DNA of 45,663 nt from NCBI GenBank assembly GCA_964398785.1, contig CAYNNQ010000021.1, positions 1 through 45,663 on the forward strand. Reading direction: 5' to 3'. The translations under genes were made by a program, and so were the position numbers. This document shows positions 15,697 to 25,054 of the stretch, piece by piece. Numbering within the stretch: position 1 is the first letter of the stretch; each line of letters begins with the position of its first letter. Source of the stretch: CAYNNQ01 sp964398785. Lineage in GTDB: Bacteria; Desulfobacterota; Desulfovibrionia; Desulfovibrionales; Desulfonatronovibrionaceae. The notes under the pieces were generated by a model. That model had not been told where the DNA came from. It made no database searches and saw only the letters and a list, made by a program, of their open reading frames with translations.

Positions 15697-15957
15697 TTAC
15701 CAGCGTTTTTGAGGCTTGGGCCGGGCTTCGTTAACCTTCAGGTTACGGCCACCCAAGTCGCTACCGTCCAGGCTCTTGATGGCCTCTTCGGCATCGGCTT
15801 CCTCCATTTCGACAAATCCGAATCCCCGGGACCTTCCTGTTTCCCGATCATAAATAATCTTCGCGGACAGGACTTCGCCGTATTGAGCGAAGGCGTCGCG
15901 GACGTCGTCTTCCGAGGAAGACCAAGGCAAATTTCCAACATAGATGTTCTTAGCCAT
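15697..15957 (-). CDS. RRM-type RNA-binding protein
   Basis: This 86-residue single-domain RNA recognition motif protein has RNP2 IYVGNL near residue 5 and RNP1 RGFGFVEM near residue 44, with conserved aromatic residues that stack on RNA bases. Bacterial members of this group are often cold- or stress-induced RNA chaperones. AAGGAG lies about 11 bases before the ATG. A 282-base gap separates it from the divergent transporter gene, which leaves space for a long untranslated leader, common in cold-shock genes. No leader structure is convincing by eye. It is a single gene with its own terminator. Confidence 0.93.
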   Translation of the reverse strand: MAKNIYVGNLPWSSSEDDVRDAFAQYGEVLSAKIIYDRETGRSRGFGFVEMEEADAEEAIKSLDGSDLGGRNLKVNEARPKPQKRW

Positions 15958-16239
15958 TCTAAAACTACTCCTTTAAAAAAACAATGAAAACTTGGACTAT
16001 CGAGCGAGGCGGGAAACAGCCAGGAAGGCAGAAAAATTCCGACAGGACCCGAAGACCAACGGGGCAACTGCACTCGCAGAAGCCCGGAAACCAAAATACA
16101 AACGCATCAAACCAGGCGCTGGCTTGATACAAAGCTTTCTAGAACAAACATCGAATGTCTGTCCAGCATTTTTTGGACTTTTCATGCACTTTTTACAAAA
16201 AGATCGACATTCGCTTTTGTCCGATTTAAGACAAAGGCC

Positions 16240-17520
16240 ATGGGTAACAGCCGTTCCTCCCATCTTTTAAAACGAGCCGCATTGGGGTGGTGCCTCTACG
16301 ACTGGGCCAACTCCGCATTCGCCACAGTGGTCTTAGCGGCGGTCCTTCCAGTTTATTTCGTTGATCTCGTCCCCAAAGGGGGGATGCATCTACAGTGGCT
16401 GGAACGGCCCGTTTCCGCCTCCACCCTGTGGAGTCTTGGGGTGTCTTTGTCCATGCTCCTCTTATTTTTGGCCGCTCCTTATCTCGGGGCCTGGACGGAC
16501 AGGCACGCAAAACACAGGCAAACGCTCCTTGTCCCCGCCCTGTGCGGATCAGCGGCCACGGCCTCCCTTTTTTTCGCCAAGGGGCAAATGTATATATTCG
16601 CCATTTTGGTCTTCATGCTGGCCAATTGGTGTTTTGCCGCGGCCAACATCGCCTACAATTCCTTTCTGCCCGCCCTGGCCCGAACCGGAGCGGAAAAGGA
16701 CAAGCTCTCCGCCCGGGGGTTCGCCCTGGGCTATATCGGCGGCGGACTGGCCCTTTTGGCCGTACTCATCATTACTTCCCGATTCCAGGCCCTGGGCTTT
16801 TGCACAAAAGGCCAGGCGGTACGCTTCGGCTTCCTTCTGACCGGGCTGTGGTGGGCAATCTTCACCCTGCCCGCATATGTAATGCTTAGGCACACCCCGG
16901 TTTTTACCCGGCAGACATTCCTGCCCGGGGGCATCACCGGGTATTTGCGCATATTCGGGGAGATCCGCGGTTTTCCGAGGCTGTTTCGTTTTTTGATAGC
17001 CTATCTTTTCTATAACGACGGCATCCAGACCATTATCGCGGTCTCCGCGGTTTTCGCCCGGGAGGAAATAGGCCTGGAGACGTCCTCCATTCTGGGCGCC
17101 TTTTTGATGGTCCAGTTCCTGGCCGCCCCGGGAGCGCTCATGTTCGGATATATCGCGCAGAGAACGGGGGCCAAGAACGCCCTTTTACTGTCCGTTCTCG
17201 TATTCATGGGGGTCACGGTCTTTGCCTTTGTCCTTAAAACAAATCTGCAGTTCTGGATCATGGCCGGGGTTGTCGCCCTGGTTCTCGGCGGGAGCCAGGC
17301 CGCCTCCAGATCCCTGTACGCATCTCTTTTGCCCCGGGACAGGTACGCGGAGTTCTTCGGGTTCTACGCCATGAGCTCCAAGCTGTCCTCGATTTTCGGA
17401 CCGTTCGTGTTCGGGGGTATGGCCTTTCTGACCGGATCAATACGGGGCGGGATATTGAGCCTGGTTCTTTTTTTTATAATCGGCGGGGCCGTTCTTCTGG
17501 GGCTTAAGACCCGGGACTGA
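16240..17520 (+). CDS. MFS transporter, UMF1/Atg22-like
   Basis: This 426-residue inner-membrane protein has about 12 hydrophobic segments. The N-terminal GWCLYDWANSAFATVVLAAV is the diagnostic sequence of the UMF1 family, the bacterial relatives of yeast Atg22, proposed to export amino acids or other metabolites. DRHAKHRQ between the early helices matches the MFS loop 2-3 motif. AAAGG precedes the ATG. It appears to be a single gene, convergent with the helicase-nuclease pair 12 bases away, with no clear terminator between. The transport substrate is unknown. The terminal C-helices are intact, so there is no sign of decay. Confidence 0.87.
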   Translation: MGNSRSSHLLKRAALGWCLYDWANSAFATVVLAAVLPVYFVDLVPKGGMHLQWLERPVSASTLWSLGVSLSMLLLFLAAPYLGAWTDRHAKHRQTLLVPALCGSAATASLFFAKGQMYIFAILVFMLANWCFAAANIAYNSFLPALARTGAEKDKLSARGFALGYIGGGLALLAVLIITSRFQALGFCTKGQAVRFGFLLTGLWWAIFTLPAYVMLRHTPVFTRQTFLPGGITGYLRIFGEIRGFPRLFRFLIAYLFYNDGIQTIIAVSAVFAREEIGLETSSILGAFLMVQFLAAPGALMFGYIAQRTGAKNALLLSVLVFMGVTVFAFVLKTNLQFWIMAGVVALVLGGSQAASRSLYASLLPRDRYAEFFGFYAMSSKLSSIFGPFVFGGMAFLTGSIRGGILSLVLFFIIGGAVLLGLKTRD

Positions 17521-17532
17521 TGGAATCCGGCC

Positions 17533-20500
17533 TCAGACCTCGCGCCAGGCGCTTATCAATGGGAAATAAAGCCCGGTTCTGACCGGCATGTCCGGCTCCA
17601 TCTCCCGGAAAAGGCGGGCATAGGCCGCGAGCTGATCTTGGTAGCGCCGGACCTCGGCCCGGATAAAGTTTTCCCGGTCCCCGGTGGGAACGGATGTCTT
17701 GTAATCCACGATCCAGCGGGTGCCTTTTGCATCAATAAAAGTCCGGTCTATGACCGCGCTTATCAGCTTGTTCTCCACAACCCCGGTCAGACCGTACTCG
17801 GACCGGGCGCTTTGCCGCGGCCGCAATATCCATTGCCCGACGGGATCATTCACGGTGTTTTCCAGGGCCCTTATTACCATACGCCCGGCCTCCTGCATCT
17901 CCGAGCCCGGGACCCCCAACGCGGCCAGGCGATTGGCGATCTTATTTCCCAGACCTTTTACGCGCTCGGCGGACCAGTTTTCCGTTCCATCCCGGCTCAC
18001 GGCCTGCAAAAATTCATGGACAACCGTGCCCACATGGCGTCTGAAATCATAAAGCCCGCCTTCCTCTTCGCCGCCCGAGGACGGGGACTCCCCATGCTCT
18101 TCCAAGGCGCCGGGGGACAAGCCGGCGTTTATTTGCAAAAGACTCCAGTCCGGGGAGAGATAGCGCAGGCGGTTGGCTTTTTTTCGGTCTTCCGCGGTTT
18201 CCGTGCCTTCCCCGCAGGAAGGGCATTGCTCGGCTTCAGCGGCGAAAAACTCCTCGATCCGCCCCAGGAAACTGTCTTTTTTCCCTATGTTGCCCTTTTC
18301 CAGCTTTTCCCGCTCATTCAGGTCGAACTCGGCCAGAAGATGCAGGTTTTTTCTGGCCCGGGTGGCGGCCACATACAAAAGCCGGCCCAGTTCATTGTCC
18401 TTTTTCTGTTTTTTGATATCCCGGATGTATTCGTACACCCTGTTCTCCTCCCGGCCGGGAGCATTCAGCGGGGCCAGAAGGAAACGAAAGCCGGGCTCCG
18501 GCCGACCGGTTCCGGATACCTCCATCATCTGCACAAGCTCTTTGTGGTCGGGCCGGCCGGTTTTGTGCATGCCCGGGATTATCACCGTATCGAACTCCAA
18601 TCCCTTGGACTTGTGCACGGTCATCAAGGAGACCGGGTTGCCCTCGGTGGTCCGGGGCTGGGAATACAAGTCGTTCAACGACTCCTCCAGGCGGCCGAAA
18701 TCGGCAATATCCCCGTTTTGCTCAAAGCCTTCCAGGTGTTTTAAAAAATTGGCCGTATCAAAGAAGTCGCGCTCCTCTTCCAGACAATCCGGACCGCCCA
18801 GATTCAGCCAGACCGTTTCCACCAGCCGGGAGGCCCGCCTCCTGCCCCGCTGCATAAACCCCTCAATCAATATGGGTGCGGCGCGCGTTAGCCTTTGCCC
18901 TCCCTCCGGACTCAAATAAGAGAAATCCCCTTCGGCCAGTACGTCCGCAACGCAGCCGGATTCCGGGCACTTTTGGCAAACCCGGGTCAGATCGGCCAGA
19001 TCCAGGCCGCACCACGGGGCGCGCAAGACCGAAACCCAGGCCAGATCATCGGCCGGGTTGGCCAGGGCCCGGGCCAGGCAAAAAAGGTCCAGGACAGGCT
19101 GCCTTTCCTGCAAAGGCTCGATATCCACGGCCTGAACCCCGATGCCCTCCCTGTCCAAAAGCCTGGAAATCTCCCGGAGATGGCCGCGGCTGCGGACCAA
19201 AACGGCCACGCTCCCCAGGGGATTTTCCCGCCTGCACTCGCGGATTATCTCCAGCGCCCTTTGCGCCTCGGCCCGCCCCCCGCTTTCCGGCAAGAGGTGC
19301 AGGCCCACCTCGCCTTTTTCCCGGATGTGCTCTTGCATGGCCGAATAGCGGACCGCCCCGGTCACCGGATCCTCCAAGGCCTGGAACACGTCCGGAAAGA
19401 CCCTGTTCACCCAGTCGACAACATCCCCGGCGGACCGGAAATTCACAGTAAGGTAGCGGGGCAATGGATGCACATCCGCAATCCCGTACGCGCGGCAATT
19501 CTGGAAGATGCCCACTTCGGCATTGCGAAAGCCGTAAATGGACTGCATGGGATCGCCGACCAGAAAAAGGGTTCTCCCGTCCCCGGGCTGCCAGCCGGAA
19601 AGCAGGGTGGAAATTATTTTCTGCTGGACAATGCTCGTATCCTGATATTCATCCACCAAGAGATGATTTATGCGGTAGTCCAATTGCAACAAAAGATCCG
19701 TGGGGTTATCCGGGTCGCCCAAAGAATCCAGGGCGAACTCGGTCACCTGGGTGTAATCCACCTTACCCTCGGCCTGCATGACCAGATACAGATGGGCCAG
19801 GGAACGCTTGAGCACCCGGATAAGGGCGACCAGAAGCTCCCAATCCGCATCCATGTATGCGGTGTCCGGCAGTTTTTTAAGCCCATGCAGGGCCGAACGC
19901 AGGGAATGGCTATGGGCCAAATTTTCCAGCACCTTTTTGTATTCCTGCTTATATTCTTTCGCCCTTTCCTTTTCCTCTGCGGAGGTAAAACTCCCCGGAG
20001 GTGGAAAGCCCTGTTTCACATTCACCTGTTTGCGCCAGCCTCCGGACTCGGTCAGAAGAAATTTTCTCCACTTTTGCCACTCCAAAGAATTTGCGGCTGA
20101 ACAGCCCGGAAAATCCCCGGTTTCCGGCATGTCCAGGTTCCTAGCCGCATAATTGTAAAGCCGCAAAAGCCGGTCGCGCAGGGAGGCATCAAGATCGGCG
20201 AACAGACCACCCACCCGGGCGAGCATATCCTCCACCTGGGATTTGAGTTCTGTTTGCAGGATTTCCCGGATGCTTTCATCCCCGTGCGCTGCCTTTAAAA
20301 TCCCCATCCAATGCTCGCGCCGCGAAAGCATGGCCGCGATAAGCCCGGTCAGGCGATTCCAATCGTTGTCCAGATGCCGCAGCACCCGGGCGAGTTCGGG
20401 CCGATCCTCGCGGTCGTTCAGCTCCATGAGCGTATTCAAGGCCGCCTGCTCATACAGGATATAGCCGTTTTCAACCACTTCCGGGCGCTTGCCGAAGCCG

Positions 20501-20910
20501 GAAAGCAAGGGCATCCGCGAACTCAAATAAAAGCAAAAAGAGTCTATGGTCTGAATGCGCAGCCGATTTGGATTTTCTTGCAGATTCCACTCGAGCTCGC
20601 GGTCCCTTTTGTCCACGGCCGCGGCCAGTTCGGCGGTGCGGCGCTTATGCTCCGGGATTTCCCCGGACGGGGAAGGGTATTCATCGGCCTGGCGCAGGGC
20701 GGAGAGTATCCGGCCGCGCATCTCCGCCGCGGCCTTGCGGGTAAAAGTCATGGCCAGGATCTCCTCCGGCTTTTGGACCTTACCCAAAAGACAGAGGTAG
20801 CGCTGAATCAGAAGCTCGGTCTTTCCGGACCCGGCCGGGGCCTGAACAATAAAGCTTTCCCGCGGATCGAGACATTCCCGGCGTACGTGGGCGTCCTCGG
20901 GCTCAGCCAT
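17533..20910 (-). CDS. addA: UvrD/RecB-type helicase-nuclease (AddA-like)
   Basis: This 1125-residue SF1 helicase has Walker A VQAPAGSGKTELL near residue 28, motif II LLVDEYQDTS, motif III-like LVGDPMQSIYGFRNAE, and helicase motifs VNFRS, MTVHKSKGLEFD and LYVAATRARKNLHLL. The C-terminus carries a RecB-type nuclease domain with WIVDYKTSVP. With its partner it processes double-strand breaks for recombination. The start used follows AAGGAGGAG by six bases and overlaps the partner stop by 8 bp. A start six codons upstream lacks such spacing. Order and overlap match addB-addA operons. This pair more closely resembles the divergent beta/deltaproteobacterial pairs than Bacillus AddAB, so the symbol is by role. 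Confidence 0.85.
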   Translation of the reverse strand: MAEPEDAHVRRECLDPRESFIVQAPAGSGKTELLIQRYLCLLGKVQKPEEILAMTFTRKAAAEMRGRILSALRQADEYPSPSGEIPEHKRRTAELAAAVDKRDRELEWNLQENPNRLRIQTIDSFCFYLSSRMPLLSGFGKRPEVVENGYILYEQAALNTLMELNDREDRPELARVLRHLDNDWNRLTGLIAAMLSRREHWMGILKAAHGDESIREILQTELKSQVEDMLARVGGLFADLDASLRDRLLRLYNYAARNLDMPETGDFPGCSAANSLEWQKWRKFLLTESGGWRKQVNVKQGFPPPGSFTSAEEKERAKEYKQEYKKVLENLAHSHSLRSALHGLKKLPDTAYMDADWELLVALIRVLKRSLAHLYLVMQAEGKVDYTQVTEFALDSLGDPDNPTDLLLQLDYRINHLLVDEYQDTSIVQQKIISTLLSGWQPGDGRTLFLVGDPMQSIYGFRNAEVGIFQNCRAYGIADVHPLPRYLTVNFRSAGDVVDWVNRVFPDVFQALEDPVTGAVRYSAMQEHIREKGEVGLHLLPESGGRAEAQRALEIIRECRRENPLGSVAVLVRSRGHLREISRLLDREGIGVQAVDIEPLQERQPVLDLFCLARALANPADDLAWVSVLRAPWCGLDLADLTRVCQKCPESGCVADVLAEGDFSYLSPEGGQRLTRAAPILIEGFMQRGRRRASRLVETVWLNLGGPDCLEEERDFFDTANFLKHLEGFEQNGDIADFGRLEESLNDLYSQPRTTEGNPVSLMTVHKSKGLEFDTVIIPGMHKTGRPDHKELVQMMEVSGTGRPEPGFRFLLAPLNAPGREENRVYEYIRDIKKQKKDNELGRLLYVAATRARKNLHLLAEFDLNEREKLEKGNIGKKDSFLGRIEEFFAAEAEQCPSCGEGTETAEDRKKANRLRYLSPDWSLLQINAGLSPGALEEHGESPSSGGEEEGGLYDFRRHVGTVVHEFLQAVSRDGTENWSAERVKGLGNKIANRLAALGVPGSEMQEAGRMVIRALENTVNDPVGQWILRPRQSARSEYGLTGVVENKLISAVIDRTFIDAKGTRWIVDYKTSVPTGDRENFIRAEVRRYQDQLAAYARLFREMEPDMPVRTGLYFPLISAWREV

Positions 20911-23644
20911 TTGCCGCTCCTCCTTCATGACCAGGATTGTCGCCGTCCAAATCCCCCGGGAGCAGGGATTCGTTTATCCGGCACAAGGACTTCAAACGGC
21001 AGCGCCGACAGGAAAAGGCATATCCCGAGGCCTGCACGGGATCGGCCGGGCCGTAGCCGGACTTTATCTCTTTTGCCAGCTGTTCGAGCTTCTCCTTCCA
21101 GCGCTCAAGGACTTCCTCCATGCCCTTGTATCCGAATTCGCGCACGGTTTTGATTTTCCCCCCGGGGGACAGCTCGTCCCTACTCTCCGCTATCCCGGAA
21201 AACTCCATTTTTCCGGGGTTTACCCGGGCCACGCACACGCCCGCCAGCTCCTTGCCGGACATATTCACGGCATAAACCGGCAGTTGCGGTTCTATCATCC
21301 GCTCTTCCATCCACATGACCGAGGGCGAGGGGAGGTTCATTCCGGTTTTGTAATCAATCAGGAGCATGGCCCCGGACTCGAGTGCATCCGCCCGGTCGGA
21401 GCGCACTCTGACCCGGAGGCCGGCTATTGAGACCGTCTCCCTTTCCTCCAGGCTGTGGACCCGGAAAAAAGGCCTGCTTTTTTCCAGCTCCAGCCAATTA
21501 AGAAGAACATCCTTCAGCCGCAGGGCCTCGAGGCGCATATATTTTTTGGTCCGCACCAGGCTTTCCGGCCTAACCCAAAGCATGGCGGTCCGCTCCGCGG
21601 CTTCCAAAACCAGGCGGGAAAGCTCGTCCCCGCTCATCTCCAGAAGCTCGTCCCGGGAACTCAAATCCTGCCACAAAGTCAAAAGCGCCCGGTGAACCAT
21701 CTCCCCCCTCTCCGCGGGCCCGAGCCCCGGAACCGGAGTTTGCGGCTCTTCCGTTTTCAGGCGGGCTTGCGCGTATCCCTTGAACGGACAGACCGCCTGG
21801 GCGCTGAACATGCCCGTCCCTCCCTCCGGCGCGGACTGGGCAAGAGGAAGACCGTGGACGTCAAGGCTCTCTTCTACTGCGCCGCCTTGCCGCGCCTGCC
21901 GCCAAAGGCCGGGTTCCCGCGCATGTGCCGAAACCTCCTGCGGATCGATTTGCGGCAAATGGTTTATAAACGGGCTGGGCATGATCTGTGTATCTTCTTC
22001 GGCCCGGGGATGGGTGCAGATTATTTCCCCGGCCGCAAAGCGCATATTTTCCCAAATACGCTCGGCCATTTCCAGTTCGCGCTCCGGACATGATCCGGGC
22101 AGAAAAAGACGCCTCTGGTCCCTGACGGGGATAAACGGATCCGGGTCAGCCCTTGCGGGCAAAACGTCCGCGCTCATACCGGCCAGCCAGATCTTGTCCA
22201 GCACCTGTCCGGCGGCCTCGAAAATTCCCATGACCTGAATCCCGGCCGAAGGGGAGCGGGGCTGAAAAATGCGCTCCGCCAGGATGCGCCGCAGATAGTC
22301 CAGGGCGCCCGGATAATCCGTGCGGGGGCAAACCGTGTCCATACCGGCCAGTTCGGACAAGACTTCCCGAAAGGCGCGAACGGCCTGATATTCCGTGCTG
22401 GTAAGCGTGCGATCCCCGGGCCAGCCCCAGGCCTGCAGGATGGAAGCAAAAACGTTTGCCCACTCCCCCGGGGCCATGCTTTGCGCAACACCTTTCAAAA
22501 CCTCCCCGGCCGAGCGCATGCAGGAGGCGAATTTAAGGCATTTACCCATTTTTTCCGCCTCGGCCAGTTTGCCTTCCAGCATTGCGGACTTTATGCGGTA
22601 TTCCCGCTTATCCCGGATCTCCCGGTCCAGAACGGCCCGGGCGGAGAGCTCCTCTTCCCCGCAGATAAAGGGAGAAACAAGAATCCGGCTCACATCGGCC
22701 GCGTCCAGGTTCTTCTTATAGGAGACTTGCAGTAGAAGGCAGGCGTGATCCACTATTTGGTACCCGGCCAGGGGAGTGCCCATGGAGACATTATAGGCCG
22801 GTGCGCTGGCCGGGACATGAGAAAGCACCCTTTCCGGATGCAAAGTGCGGTCAAATATCCGCACCACCCGGCTGCGGGCCCTTTCCAGGTCGGGAACGAT
22901 CACCGCGACCTTGGATGCCCGGCCATTGCCGATCTCGTTTTTGGCCCAGGCCGCGGCCGCTTCAAGCTCTTGGTCCGGATCGGCAAAGCTAAGCCGGCTC
23001 ATGTTTCCCTCTTCCCGGCTCCGGACAAGACTGTAAAGCCGACTCGATTTTTGATGGAAAACGGAAAAAACACGCTCCTGCGAGGGATCGAATTCCAGAA
23101 AGCCGCAGACAATCACCTCCTCGGGGATAAGCTCCGCTTTTTCCCACAAAAGATCGGACATGTACCAGGCAAGCGCGCTCTGCTCCAGCCAGTTTTGCTC
23201 CGCGCATTCGGCCATGAACGCTTCCGCCCAGGAGACAAACGCCTCGCTCTCCCTGTCCCCCTCCGGGTGCATATCTTTCGGGGCGAGTCCCCATCTGCGG
23301 CAAAGCACCCAGGAGCGGCGGGCCATACGGGCCAGATCCCGGGAGGGGAAAAGTGTCCGCGGGGGGCGTTCTTCTATTATTTTTTCCCAGATGATGAGTT
23401 CCTGACCCGGAGAAAGGAGAAATGGCAGATCATTTTCCAGGCAGAGCCGGGAATAAAGCCCTTGCAGCCAGGAAGAAAGGGGCATGATGGCCGGAGTTTC
23501 CCAGGTATACGCCCCGCCGTGGCGCTTATATCCGGCATAAAGAGCGCTTAAGTCCCGGGCCAGCCGATTGTTCGAGGTCAGGACAAGGGCCCCGTTTTCC
23601 AGTTTCTCCCAAGCCTGTCTTTCTTCAATCTGGCTAAAATCCAC
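20903..23644 (-). CDS. addB: AddB-like PD-(D/E)XK nuclease/inactivated helicase subunit
   Basis: This 913-residue protein is the probable partner of AddA. The N-terminal part has degenerate helicase features (ALVLTSNNRLARDLSALY near residue 18) without a clear Walker A, as in AddB-type subunits. The C-terminus has a nuclease core (MLLIDYKTGMNLPS) followed by a cysteine pattern SCRRCRLKSLCRI, recalling the iron-sulfur cluster of AddB-type nucleases. It starts at GTG. No ATG is near the N-terminus, and a GGCGGGG site lies upstream. It resembles the 'probable DNA repair protein' family that pairs with UvrD-like genes in proteobacteria. The symbol is by role rather than by close homology. Confidence 0.78.
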   Translation of the reverse strand: MDFSQIEERQAWEKLENGALVLTSNNRLARDLSALYAGYKRHGGAYTWETPAIMPLSSWLQGLYSRLCLENDLPFLLSPGQELIIWEKIIEERPPRTLFPSRDLARMARRSWVLCRRWGLAPKDMHPEGDRESEAFVSWAEAFMAECAEQNWLEQSALAWYMSDLLWEKAELIPEEVIVCGFLEFDPSQERVFSVFHQKSSRLYSLVRSREEGNMSRLSFADPDQELEAAAAWAKNEIGNGRASKVAVIVPDLERARSRVVRIFDRTLHPERVLSHVPASAPAYNVSMGTPLAGYQIVDHACLLLQVSYKKNLDAADVSRILVSPFICGEEELSARAVLDREIRDKREYRIKSAMLEGKLAEAEKMGKCLKFASCMRSAGEVLKGVAQSMAPGEWANVFASILQAWGWPGDRTLTSTEYQAVRAFREVLSELAGMDTVCPRTDYPGALDYLRRILAERIFQPRSPSAGIQVMGIFEAAGQVLDKIWLAGMSADVLPARADPDPFIPVRDQRRLFLPGSCPERELEMAERIWENMRFAAGEIICTHPRAEEDTQIMPSPFINHLPQIDPQEVSAHAREPGLWRQARQGGAVEESLDVHGLPLAQSAPEGGTGMFSAQAVCPFKGYAQARLKTEEPQTPVPGLGPAERGEMVHRALLTLWQDLSSRDELLEMSGDELSRLVLEAAERTAMLWVRPESLVRTKKYMRLEALRLKDVLLNWLELEKSRPFFRVHSLEERETVSIAGLRVRVRSDRADALESGAMLLIDYKTGMNLPSPSVMWMEERMIEPQLPVYAVNMSGKELAGVCVARVNPGKMEFSGIAESRDELSPGGKIKTVREFGYKGMEEVLERWKEKLEQLAKEIKSGYGPADPVQASGYAFSCRRCRLKSLCRINESLLPGDLDGDNPGHEGGAANG

Positions 23645-23783
23645 GAAAAGCCCCGCCTGGTTCTGATGCCCAAAAAAATGGCCTCACATAAATCCGGGCA
23701 AAATTTTGTTGCCAGGAAGCTGCAAGTAACAATTAATGCGCTGAGTTTAAATGTTTTTATTAAAAATCATTGAGTTGCCGTTG

Positions 23784-23897
23784 CGATAATCCAAATCGAA
23801 ATCGGGATCGCTATCGAAATCCAAGGAATATGCCATTCGGTGCAGGAGGAACCCTCGGCTTATGGGGTCGATTCCGATCCCGATAGCGATTCCGACC
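23784..23897. repeat. Degenerate ATCGnn hexamer repeat arranged as an inverted pair
   Basis: Left block 23791-23820 reads as repeated AATCGA, AATCGG, GATCGC, TATCGA units. The right block 23867-23897 reads as the same units on the opposite strand. The two can pair imperfectly into a cruciform or a long RNA hairpin around a 45-base centre. Such runs are seen dispersed in several proteobacterial genomes. Copy number outside this window is unknown. Confidence 0.7.
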
Positions 23898-23999
23898 CTG
23901 AACAAAGAAACCCCAAACCGATGCACCGCGCACTTTTGCTTCACGCCAGTGAACCTGCCCGTGGTTACTTTCTGGATCCCTGATCGGGGTCCGGGACAG

Positions 24000-24097
24000 G
24001 GATGACGGGAGGTGGGGAGGCCGGATTAGTCGGCCCATTCCTAACCGTGCGGATTTCTCTCTCCCGTCATCCGGCATCCTGGAGATTGCCATGCCGG
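24000..24097. repeat. Inverted repeats upstream of addB and downstream of mscS-like gene
   Basis: A perfect 12-bp inverted repeat GGATGACGGGAG (24000-24011) and CTCCCGTCATCC (24061-24072) spans 49 bases. A second perfect pair CCGGCAT (24071-24077) and ATGCCGG (24091-24097) follows immediately. The style (ATGACGGG, CCGTCATCC) is that of small dispersed intergenic repeats. It could also act as a transcript-end hairpin for the channel gene, whose stop is at 24113. Confidence 0.65.
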
Positions 24098-24112
24098 GAT
24101 GCATAATCGAAT

Positions 24113-25039
24113 TTACGCATCACCCCCGTCAAAAGTCCCCTCGTTTATCTTCTTGTCCAGGACGGAAAGCTCGAACGGCTTGCTGGCCTCGCCGAAATAG
24201 ACCGTGGTATGCGGGAAGGGTATCTCGATGCCCTTTTCGTCGAAGAGCATCTTTACCCGGCGCAAGAATTCCCGGCCCACCTTCCATTGCATGATGGGCT
24301 TGGTCTTGATCCTGCCCTTGACCTCCACCCCGGAGTCACCCAGCTTGTTCAGGCCGAAGACCTCCACGTCCTCCAGGATGAGTTGTCCGTACTCCTGGTC
24401 CTGGCGCAGCTCCGAGCCCACCGTGTGGAGAAGCTCCACAACCCGATCCACATCTTCCTTGTACGCCACCTGAATCTCGAATACATATGCCGACCATTCA
24501 TTGGTCATATTGCTCAGGGTGGAAATGACACCGTTGGGGAAAATATGCACCACGCCGGACAGATCGCGCAGCACGGTGGTCCGGAAATTGATCCGCTCCA
24601 CCACTCCTCCGGTTCCGTTAACTATGGCCACATCCCCGACCCGGATCTGATTCTCCAGGGTGAGGAAAAAACCGGAAATAACGTCCCGAACCAAATTCTG
24701 GGCACCGAAGCCCACGGCCAGGCCCAGGATACCGGCACCAGCCAAAATAGGGCCAATCTTGATACCCACCTGATCAAAGATAATCAGGATAAAGACAGCC
24801 CACAACAGGACTACCGCGCCCTGACGGATAAGGCGCATCAGGGTCTGAATCCGCTTGGAAGCCTCGGTGGGGACGTCCCCGTCCGGGACCTGTTTATGCA
24901 TAAGATGCTTTTCCAGGCGGCCCAATAAACGTCGGAGCAGGAAATGGGCAACTACAGCCAGGACAAGAGTCACTCCCACCCTAACGAGTATTTGCAAAAT
25001 ATCCATCCACTCCACTTGGGCAAACAAGTCATTTACCAT
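24113..25039 (-). CDS. MscS-family mechanosensitive ion channel
   Basis: This 308-residue protein has three N-terminal membrane segments (about 14-34, 70-92, 95-115). The pore-lining helix GPILAGAGILGLAVGFGAQN is rich in Gly/Ala as in MscS TM3. The beta domain (IRVGDVAIVNGTGGVVERI) and the alpha/beta C-terminus follow. Such channels release solutes under hypo-osmotic shock. AAAGGAGAAATC precedes the ATG. It is last in a minus-strand series with the methyltransferase and ilvD upstream, 15 bases after the methyltransferase stop. Length is typical of small MscS proteins. Confidence 0.93.
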   Translation of the reverse strand: MVNDLFAQVEWMDILQILVRVGVTLVLAVVAHFLLRRLLGRLEKHLMHKQVPDGDVPTEASKRIQTLMRLIRQGAVVLLWAVFILIIFDQVGIKIGPILAGAGILGLAVGFGAQNLVRDVISGFFLTLENQIRVGDVAIVNGTGGVVERINFRTTVLRDLSGVVHIFPNGVISTLSNMTNEWSAYVFEIQVAYKEDVDRVVELLHTVGSELRQDQEYGQLILEDVEVFGLNKLGDSGVEVKGRIKTKPIMQWKVGREFLRRVKMLFDEKGIEIPFPHTTVYFGEASKPFELSVLDKKINEGTFDGGDA

Positions 25040-25054
25040 GATTTCTCCTTTTAC

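Larger units (their letters stand above)
23645..24112. other. Gene-free spacer with repeats
   Basis: This 468-base stretch between the addB start and the mechanosensitive channel stop holds no supportable gene. It contains a degenerate hexamer repeat (23784-23897) and a long inverted repeat (24000-24072, with a second small one to 24097), listed separately. The promoter for the minus-strand addBA operon should lie in its first 100 bases, where the sequence becomes AT-rich (about 23700-23775), but no strong -35/-10 pair is seen. Confidence 0.6.

Noticed and set aside
18895..20100. A 401-codon open frame on the plus strand
   Set aside because: Antisense to the addA-like helicase with no recognisable motif and shadow-type composition.
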